Notes: a model not told the origin generated them from the letters alone. DNA of 64,000 nt from Pedobacter sp. B4-66 (GCF_018492665.1 NZ_JAFVME010000013.1:1-64000), one strand, 5' to 3'; positions 8,371-18,362 are shown, counted from the stretch's first letter. Translations and numbers: made by a program.

Positions 8371-11300
8371 AACCTTAAATGTCCTAATAAGTTTATTTCC
8401 AATCTTATCAAAGAGGCTAACTAAATAGATTCCTTTTGCAAATTGCTCTACATTTATCTCGATGATGTCTCTGCTAATTACCAAATGTTTTATAGAAATC
8501 ACTTTGCCATAAGTATTGCTAATAGTTAATTTCGAATGGAATGCCTTATCCAAAGTGCTCTTCAAATAAAACTTGTTGCTGATTGGGTTGGGATATAAAG
8601 TTATTCCGCTGCCCAAAGTAACATCATCTAAATCGCTTATAGCAGTTGGCTCTAGTGTAAGTGTAAAACGAGTACCCCAGCTTTCTACAACTTTTTCATC
8701 CATAGAAAAGCAATAGGAACTTTCTGAGGCAGATATCTTTCTTGACAGATTCAGGTATTTATCATTAAGTGTAATAGATGTTTCAGGTGCAAAAGTTTCT
8801 AAACCTTGCAGATTTAAACAATAAGAACCCGATGCCCATCCTTTTGTGTATAATTGAATTTCCTTTTTATCTGTTAGGCTTTCTCTTTCGTCAAAGGAGA
8901 GTTTAGTCCCATCAACTAAGCTGGCTATACTTACATAACCTTCTCCAATTTTAATAGCATCCTTATCATTTAGAGCGTCTAAACCATCTCCTGCAAATGA
9001 AACAGTATATTGCTGTTCAAAAACACCCCGCTTAAGCTGTATAGTGAGCTGAGAGCTTTTATTGTTGATTGTCTGGATTGTGGTGGGAACAATTGCTTCA
9101 AGAGATTTAAGCGCGCCTGAACTGCCTTTAGTTGTCAATAACCTTAGGGCTGGTATATAGTTTCCAGTATATTTAGAAGTTTCTTCAATTTTTAATAACC
9201 CTGAAGTATTCCCGCCAAGAACCTTAACAAAAAAACCTGCTCCTGAGGGTATAACAGTAGATGCTGAGTTGCTAACAACATAGGCATTGTTTAACGGATC
9301 AAAGAGCCATACAAATGGACTTAAATTTTCCTTATGTAAGTTCCCCCATTGCAGTGGGGCGGGGTAGGGATTTCCTATCAGATTAAATCCTTCTCCTTCA
9401 GTATTCATGTTTTTGTTAAATGCTTCAACCGTTAAATCTCCAGTAAAAATCAATCCGGTATGTGTTATAGTATATCCTGAAGGATTGGAAAAGGGAGCAG
9501 CTTGAATTTGATTTGCATAGGCATTCGGCGCTTCCCGATAACCTCGGGAAAATACATAAATTCCTTTTCCAAGCGGGATATTAATGCCGGTGTTGGGAAT
9601 GGCAACATATTTCTGTGAAAGAGTACCCGGTAAAGATTGATCGTGAGTGTAAACTGTACCACCATTCTGCGGGGATGAATCGAAACCATTTGCTGATCCC
9701 CCTTTTCCGGTAATATAAATGCTGCTTTTGAAAGCATTAAGTCCATAGTATCTAATTCCCCCATTAACCAAAGTGTAAACTGGAGATGACAATAACCTCC
9801 AACCCCTTGCGGTCGCCGGACTAGGGTAGGCCCCCGAAATGTAAGTTTGTACATTTACATTACCAATAATGCCCGCCTCATTTAAATTCAAAACAGGGAG
9901 TACAGTAGCTGTTGCATTTGAGTTAGATACTAAAGTTAAACGACCATTGGCATTTAGTATTCCTCTGTTCAATTCCACAAAAGCAGTAACCAGCACAGGG
10001 GTTTCAAATATCAATGTATTAGTATTTATCAGCTGTTTGTTTTCTAAACGATGCACCTTAGTTGTGCCATTTCCAGAGAACTTTTGAATGGGACTACCTC
10101 CAGAAAATGCCAGTGTTCCCTGGGTTTGGTTCGATGAAATACTACCATTATTAACTACGTCAGAACCAAATTCAATCCTTCCATTATTACCTAAATTAAT
10201 TGACGCCCCTAAGGCTACTTTAGTGATACAGCTAATGTTTACAGTGCCATTAACAGTTAGGCTTGCACCCTCTTCAAGAATTAGTGAACCTAGTGTCAGA
10301 TTTAAGTTAGCAGGAATGATAGTCGTTTTTCCAGCAGTGATAATTACATGGGCATTATTTTCAGGTACAGCGTTATTCCCCCAATTTGAACCCAGATTCC
10401 ATGTGGTACTTTCAGAACTTATAAATTTTGAAAAGCCCGAAGAAGAATATTCCTCCGGTCCAACTGTGTAAAATGTTGATGGACTGCTCTGGTTTAAATA
10501 TTCTGTATGTAGCCAATCAGCTGATCTTCCGGTTTTTTGGATTCTTAGTTCATCAATAAAGCCATTAAAATACTGATTGCCTGCCTTAGATGAACCAACA
10601 TTAACTGCACCGCCGGCCCCTAATCTGGACGTGCTAACAGTTCTGCCCCCAGTGACAGCTTTATTTACAAATATGCTATATGATGACCCGGAAGTTATTA
10701 CCGCTACGTAGTACCATGTATTAGGGTTTAATGCGCCTTGTGGTGTTATAATGTAAGGTTGTTTAGCGTTATTGGAGAATGCAGCTGTCATTTGCCCTGA
10801 ACTATTTATGGAGAAGCGGTATCCATTCGTAAAGGCACCTGTAACGCTTTCATTTGTTAGTATTACTTGCTCCGAGCCTATAGTATTGAATTTAATCCAT
10901 GCCGAGATTGTTATGTCAGGATTAGCAGTTTCTATACCAGAACTAAGAAATTCAGATATACCGTTTAATGTTAGTCCTCCATTTAATTTCGCGGGTAAAT
11001 AATTGGCTGAGGTCATCCCGGAACTTCCAATCAAACTATGTTCAGGAAGATTAGATTGTACATTCCTACTTTCTGTGGGCGCCAAATCCTGATCCATATG
11101 CCAGACCCTTGAATAATCGGCAGACCAGGTACTTAAATTTTTTACACTGTAGGGCTCATGAAGTAGTACCGAACCATAGTACAAATAAATAGAAGTAGGC
11201 ACAGAAGCAGTTCCCTGTGCTGATAAAGAAGGAATCCTAACCCAACATGTTATTTTACCACTTACCGCGTCATATCGCTCTAATTGAAAGGAAAGAGGTA

Positions 11301-11592
11301 CACTCGGCGCTGTAGATAGCGCAAATGAAATGTCCCTTCCCTCAATATTTTGCACCTTGTTTCCGCAATACCCACTAATATGTTTTAAGTCGTCGCCTTC
11401 AAGTTCTATTAGAACCGGAAAATCTATAAGGTCAATGTACGGAGAAAACCCTCCAGCAGAAACCTTGCTCTTATCTATTGTTATCTTTTTTCTATAATTA
11501 TATCCATTCATCCAGCTCTGTGCAGAAGCCGCCATAAATACAAATAGAGATAAAATGCAAGTAAATACTAGTCTCAGTAAAACGCTTCTCAT
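8359..11592 (-). CDS. Secreted DUF2341/LamG protein with type A T9SS sorting domain
   Basis: 1077 residues. A signal peptide (about 1-24, ending AASAQ) is followed by a DUF2341 domain (about 27-130, YNYRKKITIDKSKV), a concanavalin A-like LamG domain (about 200-355, FIDELRIQKTGRSADWLHTEYL), a repetitive strand-rich middle, and a C-terminal type A sorting domain (about 1000-1077, LYPNPISNKFYLKS ... YGKVI ... GIYLVSLF). It is expected to be exported by the type IX system and attached to the surface or released. The DUF2341-LamG pairing is common in glycan-binding or adhesin-like proteins; no catalytic domain is visible. It is divergent from the PID-CTERM-like gene and tail-to-tail with the zinc-ribbon gene, with a 12-bp overlap. 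Confidence 0.88.
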   Translation of the reverse strand: MRSVLLRLVFTCILSLFVFMAASAQSWMNGYNYRKKITIDKSKVSAGGFSPYIDLIDFPVLIELEGDDLKHISGYCGNKVQNIEGRDISFALSTAPSVPLSFQLERYDAVSGKITCWVRIPSLSAQGTASVPTSIYLYYGSVLLHEPYSVKNLSTWSADYSRVWHMDQDLAPTESRNVQSNLPEHSLIGSSGMTSANYLPAKLNGGLTLNGISEFLSSGIETANPDITISAWIKFNTIGSEQVILTNESVTGAFTNGYRFSINSSGQMTAAFSNNAKQPYIITPQGALNPNTWYYVAVITSGSSYSIFVNKAVTGGRTVSTSRLGAGGAVNVGSSKAGNQYFNGFIDELRIQKTGRSADWLHTEYLNQSSPSTFYTVGPEEYSSSGFSKFISSESTTWNLGSNWGNNAVPENNAHVIITAGKTTIIPANLNLTLGSLILEEGASLTVNGTVNISCITKVALGASINLGNNGRIEFGSDVVNNGSISSNQTQGTLAFSGGSPIQKFSGNGTTKVHRLENKQLINTNTLIFETPVLVTAFVELNRGILNANGRLTLVSNSNATATVLPVLNLNEAGIIGNVNVQTYISGAYPSPATARGWRLLSSPVYTLVNGGIRYYGLNAFKSSIYITGKGGSANGFDSSPQNGGTVYTHDQSLPGTLSQKYVAIPNTGINIPLGKGIYVFSRGYREAPNAYANQIQAAPFSNPSGYTITHTGLIFTGDLTVEAFNKNMNTEGEGFNLIGNPYPAPLQWGNLHKENLSPFVWLFDPLNNAYVVSNSASTVIPSGAGFFVKVLGGNTSGLLKIEETSKYTGNYIPALRLLTTKGSSGALKSLEAIVPTTIQTINNKSSQLTIQLKRGVFEQQYTVSFAGDGLDALNDKDAIKIGEGYVSIASLVDGTKLSFDERESLTDKKEIQLYTKGWASGSYCLNLQGLETFAPETSITLNDKYLNLSRKISASESSYCFSMDEKVVESWGTRFTLTLEPTAISDLDDVTLGSGITLYPNPISNKFYLKSTLDKAFHSKLTISNTYGKVISIKHLVISRDIIEINVEQFAKGIYLVSLFDKIGNKLIRTFKVLIR

Positions 11593-11642
11593 GTAAGCCT
11601 TTGTAATTTTTTACAAAGATGATATGCTTAAAAGCCAATAGT

Positions 11643-11675
11643 CGGTGATTAACCGGATATATCCGATTAATCGGT
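11643..11675. promoter_or_regulatory. Nested palindromes in divergent promoter region
   Basis: Midway between two divergent genes lies a 26-bp palindrome with one mismatched pair (11647-11672, core cggatatatccg at 11654-11665). It overlaps a second perfect 12-bp palindrome, ccgattaatcgg (11663-11674). The left flank (ggtgattaacc, 11645-11655) is a third weak dyad. The arrangement looks like overlapping operator sites for a dimeric regulator controlling both genes. No regulator gene is adjacent. Confidence 0.5.
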
Positions 11676-11721
11676 AAAAATGTTTGTCAGCAACAAATAA
11701 TCTATATAGAATTGACCCTAT

Positions 11722-11916
11722 ATGAGAAAACATGCATTGAAGAAACAGACATTAATAATCCTGCTAATTCTTTTAAATAGCACTGCTATGGCTCAGGGAG
11801 ATGATCCCGGCCTTCCGGGAAATGACCCTGATGTACCGCTTGATGGAGGTATTAGTTTACTGCTTGCAGCAGGAGCTGTCTATGGTATCAAAAAGATACG
11901 ACAGCTTAAACCATAA
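11722..11916 (+). CDS. Small secreted protein with PID-CTERM-like tail
   Basis: 64 residues with a hydrophobic signal segment (LIILLILLNSTAMAQ) and a mature part of under 45 residues: a Gly/Pro/Asp-rich linker (GDDPGLPGNDPD) and a C-terminal cassette VPLDGGISLLLAAGAVYGIK ending in basic residues. That cassette (VP-I/L-DGG, hydrophobic span, basic end) matches the small Bacteroidota proteins called PID-CTERM, thought to be sorted or processed at the membrane. The function is unknown. It sits opposite the large secreted protein across a palindromic region. Its last 11 bp overlap the end of the convergent kinase gene. Confidence 0.75.
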   Translation: MRKHALKKQTLIILLILLNSTAMAQGDDPGLPGNDPDVPLDGGISLLLAAGAVYGIKKIRQLKP

Positions 11917-12760
11917 TGCCTTCTTTTCTTAAGATATAGTTGTAAATACCCTCAATAGGTTTTTGATAAATCTTACCAACTTTTACCTGATTTTCAAGAC
12001 AAACCTCTCTTAAAATATCCTGGTAATAAAAGGCAATAGAACCTACAAAATGAGTGTCAAGACTTTTATAATTAGGGTAATCCTTAATATTAGAATCAAC
12101 AAACTCCTGGAAACCCTCACGTAAAATATTGATGATAAAAGGATGATCCTGATGAGTAGCCATAAAACGACTTATCGAAGCCAAATAGATATTTGGTGCA
12201 GGTTTTTGATAAACATTAGTGATTACAGATTCCTTGTCAACCTGATAAGTTTCAGCAAATTCAGCAGCAAGATCTGCAGGCATTTTATGATACAGATAGT
12301 TTGTAATCAGCTTACGACCAAAATAGGTGCCTGAGCCTTCATCACCAAGAGCATAGCCTAAACCATGCGCTCCATTATGAACCTCTTTACCGTCGTAATA
12401 AGAAATATTAGATCCTGTACCCAAAATACAAGTCAAACCTTTTTTATCACCACAAGTTGCATAGGCAGAACCAATCAAATCATGCTCAACAGAAACGTAA
12501 GCCTTAGTAAAGAAAGAAGAAATTCCATTAGAAATCACTTCTATTTTATCAGGCGACGAACATCCTGCGCCAAAGAAATAAATCTCTTTAACCTTGTCAG
12601 CATAGGCAGCAATCTCCTTCTTCTTCGAAAATAACTTAAATATATCATGCGCATTAAGGAAATAAGGGTTTATTCCTTGCGTACTAAAGTTGATTTTTTC
12701 ATCGGGGCTGTACCCCATCCAATCGGTTTTAGACGAACCGCTGTCTGCCACTAGAATCAT
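11906..12760 (-). CDS. BadF/BcrA-family ATPase, N-acetylglucosamine kinase-like
   Basis: 284-residue cytosolic sugar kinase of the ASKHA fold. The phosphate-1 motif DSGSSKTDW is at residues 6-14. The second ATP-binding segment is CILGTGSNISYY, and the family motif GLGYALGDEGSGTYFGRKLI follows. The closest described role is phosphorylation of N-acetylglucosamine released from peptidoglycan or chitin, which fits cell-wall recycling, but BadF-fold proteins also activate dehydratases. Those carry a [4Fe-4S]-binding cysteine pair that I do not see. The start lies 18 bp downstream of the TolC gene, so it is probably the last gene of the RND efflux operon, an unusual companion. Confidence 0.8.
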   Translation of the reverse strand: MILVADSGSSKTDWMGYSPDEKINFSTQGINPYFLNAHDIFKLFSKKKEIAAYADKVKEIYFFGAGCSSPDKIEVISNGISSFFTKAYVSVEHDLIGSAYATCGDKKGLTCILGTGSNISYYDGKEVHNGAHGLGYALGDEGSGTYFGRKLITNYLYHKMPADLAAEFAETYQVDKESVITNVYQKPAPNIYLASISRFMATHQDHPFIINILREGFQEFVDSNIKDYPNYKSLDTHFVGSIAFYYQDILREVCLENQVKVGKIYQKPIEGIYNYILRKEGIMV

Positions 12761-12778
12761 GCGATAAAAATACTAATC

Positions 12779-14089
12779 TTATTGGATATTTAAAGTACCA
12801 CTAATCTCTTTTAAGCTGATTTCTGTAAGTTTTGCCTGATATTGAGCATCCAGAAACCTTGTTATCGCATTTATTGAATTTCTCTGTGCTTCTCTAAGCT
12901 CCAAAGGTGCAATACTACCAAGCCTATACTTAGCCAAAGTGATGTCCAGATTTTGCCTGGCGATGTCAACATTTTTAGTCTCCACCTTTAACAAATCTAA
13001 GCTGGTTTTATAATTTTCAAAGGCAGTTAACAATTGAGCACCAATAGTTTGCTTAGTTTTCTCAAGCTCCAACTCAGAAGAGTTAATCTGAACCTTGGCA
13101 TTTCTCTCATTCTGGCGCTGCAAGAAACCATTAAATATATTCATGCTAGCCGTTAAGCCATAGGAGAGGCCCTGACCCCTAAATTTCTGGTTAAATCCTG
13201 TTGGATTAGCACTTCTCGAAAACGCATAGCCCCCATTAACCCCAATTACCGGATACCGTTGTCCCTTAACCTCCTTTAAACTAAGCTCAGCCACCTTTTT
13301 ATTGATAAAAGCATTCTGCAAATCAGGATTAAGCTGCATAGTTTGCTCCTGTAATAATGTATAGCTTAGCTTATAATCAATGTCCATATTCTCCTCAGCC
13401 GTAAATTTGGTATCAACAGATCTCGCCATCACCTGATTCAAAGTAATCATAGCAGTTTGCAACAAGTTCTTTTGCTGTAAATAAGCAGAAGTATCTGTGT
13501 TGTAATCAACCTGAGCAGCTAGAACATCAAGCTTAGAGCCCTTACCAAGCTTCAGTTTATTGTCCGCAATAGTTACCCTAAACCTAGAAATATCCAATGC
13601 ACTATCATTAGCAACCACCAATTGTTGCTGCTTTACTACCGAATAATAAGAATTAATTACGTCAGCAATTGTAGTTAATATGGCAGCTTTAGCATTTACC
13701 TCACCTTGTTTTTGCAGTTCCTTTAACTTGTCGTAAGTAGCGAACATCTTAAAACCGTCAAAAACTGTCCAATCCAAAGCAACACCATAGTTCATACTTG
13801 TGTTCCTTACCCCATCCGCAACTCTTTCCGCCCCTGTCGAAGTAGTTTGCACCGTGTTTTGTCTACTCCCATCAGTTGCAAAACTCCCGGTAACACCCGG
13901 CAGAAACCCTGCATTACCAATATTGGTGTTGTTTTTAGCAATCTGCAAATCATTGTTAACCAGTTTTATATCGTAATTATTTTGCAGTGCGATGGTAATT
14001 GCCTGTTGAAGCGTAAGTTTCTCCTGAGCCGATGCATTTTGTACAAAGGCTGCAAGAAGTATGATCAGAATTAAATTAAGCTTTTTCAT
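12779..14089 (-). CDS. TolC family outer-membrane efflux protein
   Basis: 436 residues with signal peptide (MKKLNLILIILLAAFVQNASA). The TolC pattern is present: LTLQQAITIALQNNYDIKLV at the mature N-terminus and two repeats of long helices with NxxLxxAxxN-type periodicity, the second ending in LRLGSIAPLELREAQRN-like sequence. It forms the outer-membrane channel of the tripartite pump encoded just upstream; the pump gene ends 21 bp before it. The unit is adaptor, pump, channel, kinase on the minus strand. Confidence 0.93.
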   Translation of the reverse strand: MKKLNLILIILLAAFVQNASAQEKLTLQQAITIALQNNYDIKLVNNDLQIAKNNTNIGNAGFLPGVTGSFATDGSRQNTVQTTSTGAERVADGVRNTSMNYGVALDWTVFDGFKMFATYDKLKELQKQGEVNAKAAILTTIADVINSYYSVVKQQQLVVANDSALDISRFRVTIADNKLKLGKGSKLDVLAAQVDYNTDTSAYLQQKNLLQTAMITLNQVMARSVDTKFTAEENMDIDYKLSYTLLQEQTMQLNPDLQNAFINKKVAELSLKEVKGQRYPVIGVNGGYAFSRSANPTGFNQKFRGQGLSYGLTASMNIFNGFLQRQNERNAKVQINSSELELEKTKQTIGAQLLTAFENYKTSLDLLKVETKNVDIARQNLDITLAKYRLGSIAPLELREAQRNSINAITRFLDAQYQAKLTEISLKEISGTLNIQ

Positions 14090-14110
14090 TTTTCTCTTTG
14101 TAAATGGGCC

Positions 14111-17100
14111 TTATGTATTTTCGGTTTTCAGCGCAGCAATTAACGATTCCTTCAATTCCGAGTTTTCCTTATGCTCTTTAGACCAGAACGAATAAATAGC
14201 AGGGATAACAAACAATGTCAAAATCAGCGCGAATATAGTACCACCAACAATCACAATACCCATACCCATTCTGCTTTTTGCCGCCGCACCTAAAGCCATG
14301 GCAATAGGAAGTGCACCAATCGCTATCGCCAAACTGGTCATCAAAATAGGCCTTAACCTCGATACAGATGCTTCTCTAATCGCATCATGCACACTTTTGC
14401 CCTTTTCCTTAAGCTGATTGGCAAATTCAACAATCAAAATGCCATTCTTAGTAACCAAGCCAATAAGCATAATCGTACCAATCTGACTAAATATATTCCA
14501 GCTTTGGCCAAACAACCAGAGGGATAAAAATGCCCCTGCAACAGCCATCGGAACAGTTAATATAATAATGATAGGATCTTTAAAACTCTCAAACTGGGCC
14601 GCAAGAATCAGGTAAACCAATAACAATGCAAGGCCAAAGGCGAAAGAAGTATTAGAAGCACTCTCTTTAAAATCTCGAGATTCACCACCTAAATCAGTAG
14701 AAAACGTTTCGTCTAATACCTTGGCCGAAATCCTGTCCATAGCATCCAAACCATCGCCTATACTTTTACCCGGTGCCAAACCTGCCGAAACCGTTGCTGC
14801 CGTAAAACGATTATTACGGTACAACTGCGGCGGACTACTTTCTTCTTTAGTAGAAACCAGATTGTCAATCTGAATCAACTCACCCTTATCATTTCTAACA
14901 TAAACCGAACTCAGGTCAAGCGGGTCTTTTCTGTCGCCCAACTCAAACTGACCAATAACCTGATACTGTTTCCCGTTCATAAAGAAGTAAGAAAAACGCT
15001 GACCACTTAAACCTAACTGCAAAGCAGAACCAATATCTGCAACAGAAACGCCAAGATTTTTAGCCTTAGCCCTATCAATAGTTAAATCAATTTCAGGTTT
15101 ATTAAACTTCAAATTCACATCCGAAGTAGTAAAAGTAGGGTCCTTGGCTACCTCATCCATAAACTGAGGCACCTTTTCTCTAAGCTTCTCAAAATTCTGC
15201 GCCTGTATAATATAGTTGATAGGCAAGCCACCTCTACGGCCAACCGAAATGGTCGGCTGTTGCGTTACAACCACTTTTCCTTCAGTATATTTCTTCGTAA
15301 TCTTAGTTAAAGTAGCCGCAATATCAGCCTGCGAACGGGAACGCTCTCCAGGATCAGTTAAGCCCATCCTCACAAAAGCACTATTTGTAGATGCTGCACC
15401 ACCAAAACCCGGTGAAGTAACCGTAATGGCAACTTTTTTCTCAGGCACAGAATCCTGAATCATTTGAGCAACTTTACCAACAAAAGCATCCGTATAAGTA
15501 AATGAAGATCCCTCAGGTAAAGTCAGGTTCATATTAATCGCGCTCCTGTCGTCATAAGGTGCGGTTTCTTTAGGTAATATATTCCAGAACAAAACAATAA
15601 GCCCTAAACAGACTAAAATAATAGGAAGCGCAAGCCATCTTCTATCCAAAAACTTGTTCAGTTTCTCTTCGTACCAATCATTCATAGCTACAAAGTAAGG
15701 CTCCGTCATGTCGTAGAACTTAGATTTCTTGTGCCCGCTTTTTTTCATCAGGTAAGCATTTAGCATCGGTGTTAAAGTAAGCGATACAAATGCCGATATG
15801 AGCACTGCTGCCCCAATTACCACCCCAAACTCCCTAAACAGCCGGCCCACAAAGCCCTGCAAAAATATAACCGGTAAAAACACTGCGGCCAACGTAACCG
15901 AAATGGAAATAACCGCAAAGAAAATCTCGTTAGAACCCTTAATGGCGGCCTCAAAAGGAGAGTAGCCTTCCTCCACCTTTTTAAAGATGTTTTCCGTAAC
16001 CACAATACCATCATCCACCACCAAACCCGTTGCCAGTACAATTGCCAACAGCGACAATACATTAATAGAAAACCCAAAAATGTACATGATAAAAAACGTA
16101 AACACCAACGATACCGGAATATCAATCAGTGGCCTTATGGCAATAGCCCAATCCCTAAAAAACAAGTAGATAATCAGAATAACCAACACCAACGACAAGA
16201 TAATCGTTTCGGCAACCTCAGTTACAGAACTCTGGATAAACCTGGTGTTATCCAACGAGATATTTAATTTTATATCCTGTGGAATATCCTTTTGCAACTG
16301 TTCAAACCTTTTGTAAAACTCCTTAGAAATATCAAGATAATTAGCTCCCGGCTGCGGAACCAATCCAACGGCAACCATCGGCTTTCCAGATTCCCTTAAA
16401 ATAGTCTCCTCATTTTCAGAACCCAAAACAGCATAGCCAACATCTTTTAATTGCACTACATTGTCCGAATCATTTTTCAGGATCAGGTTATTAAACTCAT
16501 CCTCATTTGTGAGCTTACCCAAAGTTTTTATGATCAACTCTGTACTCGCGCCCGTTATTTTACCCGATGGCAACTCAACGTTTTCCTTATCTAAAGCAGT
16601 AACAATATCTTGTGAAGTTAATCCGTAAGCAGCCAGTTTATTAGGATCTATACGAATACGCATGGCATATTTTCTTTGCCCTTGTATCTGTATGCTACTC
16701 ACCCCGGTTATGGTCTGCAACCTATCGGCAATTACGTTTTCTGCGTAATCACTAAGCTGCATCACATTGCGCTTATCACTTTGGATGGTCATGGTAATCA
16801 CCGCATCAGAGTTGGCATCAGCCTTACTTACAACTGGATTACCATCAATATCTTTAGGTAAACTCCTTGCCGCCTGCGACACCTTATCGCGCACATCATT
16901 AGCCGCGTCATCTATGTTTTTATCGAGATTAAACTCGATGGTGATGTTACTGCTTCCCTGATTACTCGACGAAGAAATATTCCTGATCCCATCAATCCCG
17001 TTAATAGATTTCTCCAACGGTTCAGTGATCTGCGATTCAATAATATCAGAGTTAGCTCCCGGATAAGAAGTTCTTACAGAAACAACCGTAGGATCAATAT

Positions 17101-17215
17101 TTGGAAACTCCCTTACCCCCAAAAAGTTATAGCCGATAACCCCAAACAACAGGATCATGAGGTTCATTACAATGGCCAAAACTGGCCTCTTTATACTCGT
17201 GGTCGAAATACTCAT
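14111..17215 (-). CDS. RND efflux pump, inner-membrane permease (AcrB/HAE1 type)
   Basis: 1034 residues, the normal length for this family. It begins MSISTTSIKRPVLAIVMNLM, the first transmembrane helix, and then shows the porter-domain signature FPNIDPTVVSVRTSYPGA. The proton-relay aspartates are in LATGLVVDDGIVVTENIF (TM4). Twelve transmembrane helices and two large periplasmic loops can be followed. The last helices end PAIYSFWSKEH. It exports amphiphilic compounds using proton-motive force, together with the adaptor (9 bp upstream) and the TolC channel. The substrate is unknown. The cytosolic C-terminus is short and charged. Confidence 0.95.
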   Translation of the reverse strand: MSISTTSIKRPVLAIVMNLMILLFGVIGYNFLGVREFPNIDPTVVSVRTSYPGANSDIIESQITEPLEKSINGIDGIRNISSSSNQGSSNITIEFNLDKNIDDAANDVRDKVSQAARSLPKDIDGNPVVSKADANSDAVITMTIQSDKRNVMQLSDYAENVIADRLQTITGVSSIQIQGQRKYAMRIRIDPNKLAAYGLTSQDIVTALDKENVELPSGKITGASTELIIKTLGKLTNEDEFNNLILKNDSDNVVQLKDVGYAVLGSENEETILRESGKPMVAVGLVPQPGANYLDISKEFYKRFEQLQKDIPQDIKLNISLDNTRFIQSSVTEVAETIILSLVLVILIIYLFFRDWAIAIRPLIDIPVSLVFTFFIMYIFGFSINVLSLLAIVLATGLVVDDGIVVTENIFKKVEEGYSPFEAAIKGSNEIFFAVISISVTLAAVFLPVIFLQGFVGRLFREFGVVIGAAVLISAFVSLTLTPMLNAYLMKKSGHKKSKFYDMTEPYFVAMNDWYEEKLNKFLDRRWLALPIILVCLGLIVLFWNILPKETAPYDDRSAINMNLTLPEGSSFTYTDAFVGKVAQMIQDSVPEKKVAITVTSPGFGGAASTNSAFVRMGLTDPGERSRSQADIAATLTKITKKYTEGKVVVTQQPTISVGRRGGLPINYIIQAQNFEKLREKVPQFMDEVAKDPTFTTSDVNLKFNKPEIDLTIDRAKAKNLGVSVADIGSALQLGLSGQRFSYFFMNGKQYQVIGQFELGDRKDPLDLSSVYVRNDKGELIQIDNLVSTKEESSPPQLYRNNRFTAATVSAGLAPGKSIGDGLDAMDRISAKVLDETFSTDLGGESRDFKESASNTSFAFGLALLLVYLILAAQFESFKDPIIIILTVPMAVAGAFLSLWLFGQSWNIFSQIGTIMLIGLVTKNGILIVEFANQLKEKGKSVHDAIREASVSRLRPILMTSLAIAIGALPIAMALGAAAKSRMGMGIVIVGGTIFALILTLFVIPAIYSFWSKEHKENSELKESLIAALKTENT

Positions 17216-17224
17216 CCTGCGCGC

Positions 17225-18307
17225 TTAGTTTTTAGTAACTGTTACATGTACCGGAGTCCCTGTTTTAAGAGCCATGGCACCTGAGGTTAAAACTGTATCA
17301 CCAACTTTTAGTCCCGAAGTAATCAAAATAGCTTTTGCTGTACGAGTACCCGCCTCAACGGGAACTTGCTGCGCTTGCCCATCCTTACTTACAAACACTG
17401 TTTTTCCTTCAAGTACCGGAATAATGGCCTCATTAGGAATCAAAATGGCATCGTTTAAAGTAGTCAGTGCTAATTTTATCTTAGCAAAAGCACCCGGCAA
17501 TAATTCATTATTCGGGTTCGAAGCCAAGGCTTTAATCTGTAAAGTCCTGGTTTGAGAATTAATCCCCGGCTCAATGGCAAACACCTTACCAGTGTAAGAT
17601 TTTGCAGAACCATCAGTTCTAAAAGATATCTCCGAATTTATTTTAATTTGACTCGCGTACTTTTCAGGTACAGCAAAGTTTATTTTAATGGGATCAATGC
17701 TAAGCAGGTTTGCAATAACATTTGTGGGGGTAATGTACTCGCCAACCGAAATAGAGCGTAAGCCAATTTTACCGCTAAAAGGCGCATATATTGATGTTTT
17801 CGCTAATTGTGCGCGGATCAATTGCGTTTGCGACTTAAGCGATTGCAAATCTGCAAGCGAGGTATCATACTCTTCCTGACTAATAGCTCCCTTTTGCAAA
17901 AGCTGTTTTGCTCGGGCTTCGTTAGTAGCAGATAGCCTTTCTTTAGTCAACGCATCTTGCAATTGCGCCTGTATATCTCTGTCGTTAATTTTTACCAGAA
18001 GCGCACCTTTACTCACATTTGTGCCTTCTTTAAAATGGATTCCGGTAACCAATCCGGATACCTCACTTTTTAGCGTAACCGCCTCGTTGGCATCAATGGC
18101 GCCGGTTATATCCAAATCATTATTAAAAGAAGAAGTAACAACAACAACCCCGTTTACGTTCATTGCCGGTGCGCCACCTTTGGCACCCTTGCCTCCGCCT
18201 TTACCGCCGCCCGAATTTTCGATTGCCTTATTGGCCGAAATTCTGTAATAAATTAAATAAAGAAACCCCAAAACAATTAGGGTATAAACGATATACTTAA
18301 GCTTCAT
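17225..18307 (-). CDS. RND efflux periplasmic adaptor (membrane fusion protein)
   Basis: 360 residues if started at the ATG at 18307 (MKLKYIVYTLIVLGFLYLIYYR), which puts the membrane anchor at the very N-terminus; an in-frame start at 18337 would add ten non-anchor residues and is less likely. A Gly/Lys-rich linker (GGGKGGGKGAKGG) leads to the lipoyl/barrel-sandwich halves (SEVSGLVTGIHFKEGTNVSKG), an alpha-hairpin coiled coil (about 105-165), and beta-barrel and membrane-proximal domains. It bridges the RND permease and TolC. First gene of the efflux operon, divergent from the M61 peptidase. Confidence 0.92.
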   Translation of the reverse strand: MKLKYIVYTLIVLGFLYLIYYRISANKAIENSGGGKGGGKGAKGGAPAMNVNGVVVVTSSFNNDLDITGAIDANEAVTLKSEVSGLVTGIHFKEGTNVSKGALLVKINDRDIQAQLQDALTKERLSATNEARAKQLLQKGAISQEEYDTSLADLQSLKSQTQLIRAQLAKTSIYAPFSGKIGLRSISVGEYITPTNVIANLLSIDPIKINFAVPEKYASQIKINSEISFRTDGSAKSYTGKVFAIEPGINSQTRTLQIKALASNPNNELLPGAFAKIKLALTTLNDAILIPNEAIIPVLEGKTVFVSKDGQAQQVPVEAGTRTAKAILITSGLKVGDTVLTSGAMALKTGTPVHVTVTKN

Positions 18308-18362
18308 AATGGCTGTATTGACTTTGTTAACGTACAAAAATATTCAAATAAAAGGCCTCATA

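Noticed and set aside
9465..9854. Open frames of 100-130 codons opposite or inside the DUF2341 gene (also 10088-10471, 56968-57708)
   Set aside because: They are out-of-frame reflections of well-supported genes, with no family signature or start context.
17225..18337. Earlier start of the RND adaptor at 18337
   Set aside because: It would place ten non-hydrophobic residues before the membrane anchor; the ATG at 18307 gives the standard N-terminus.
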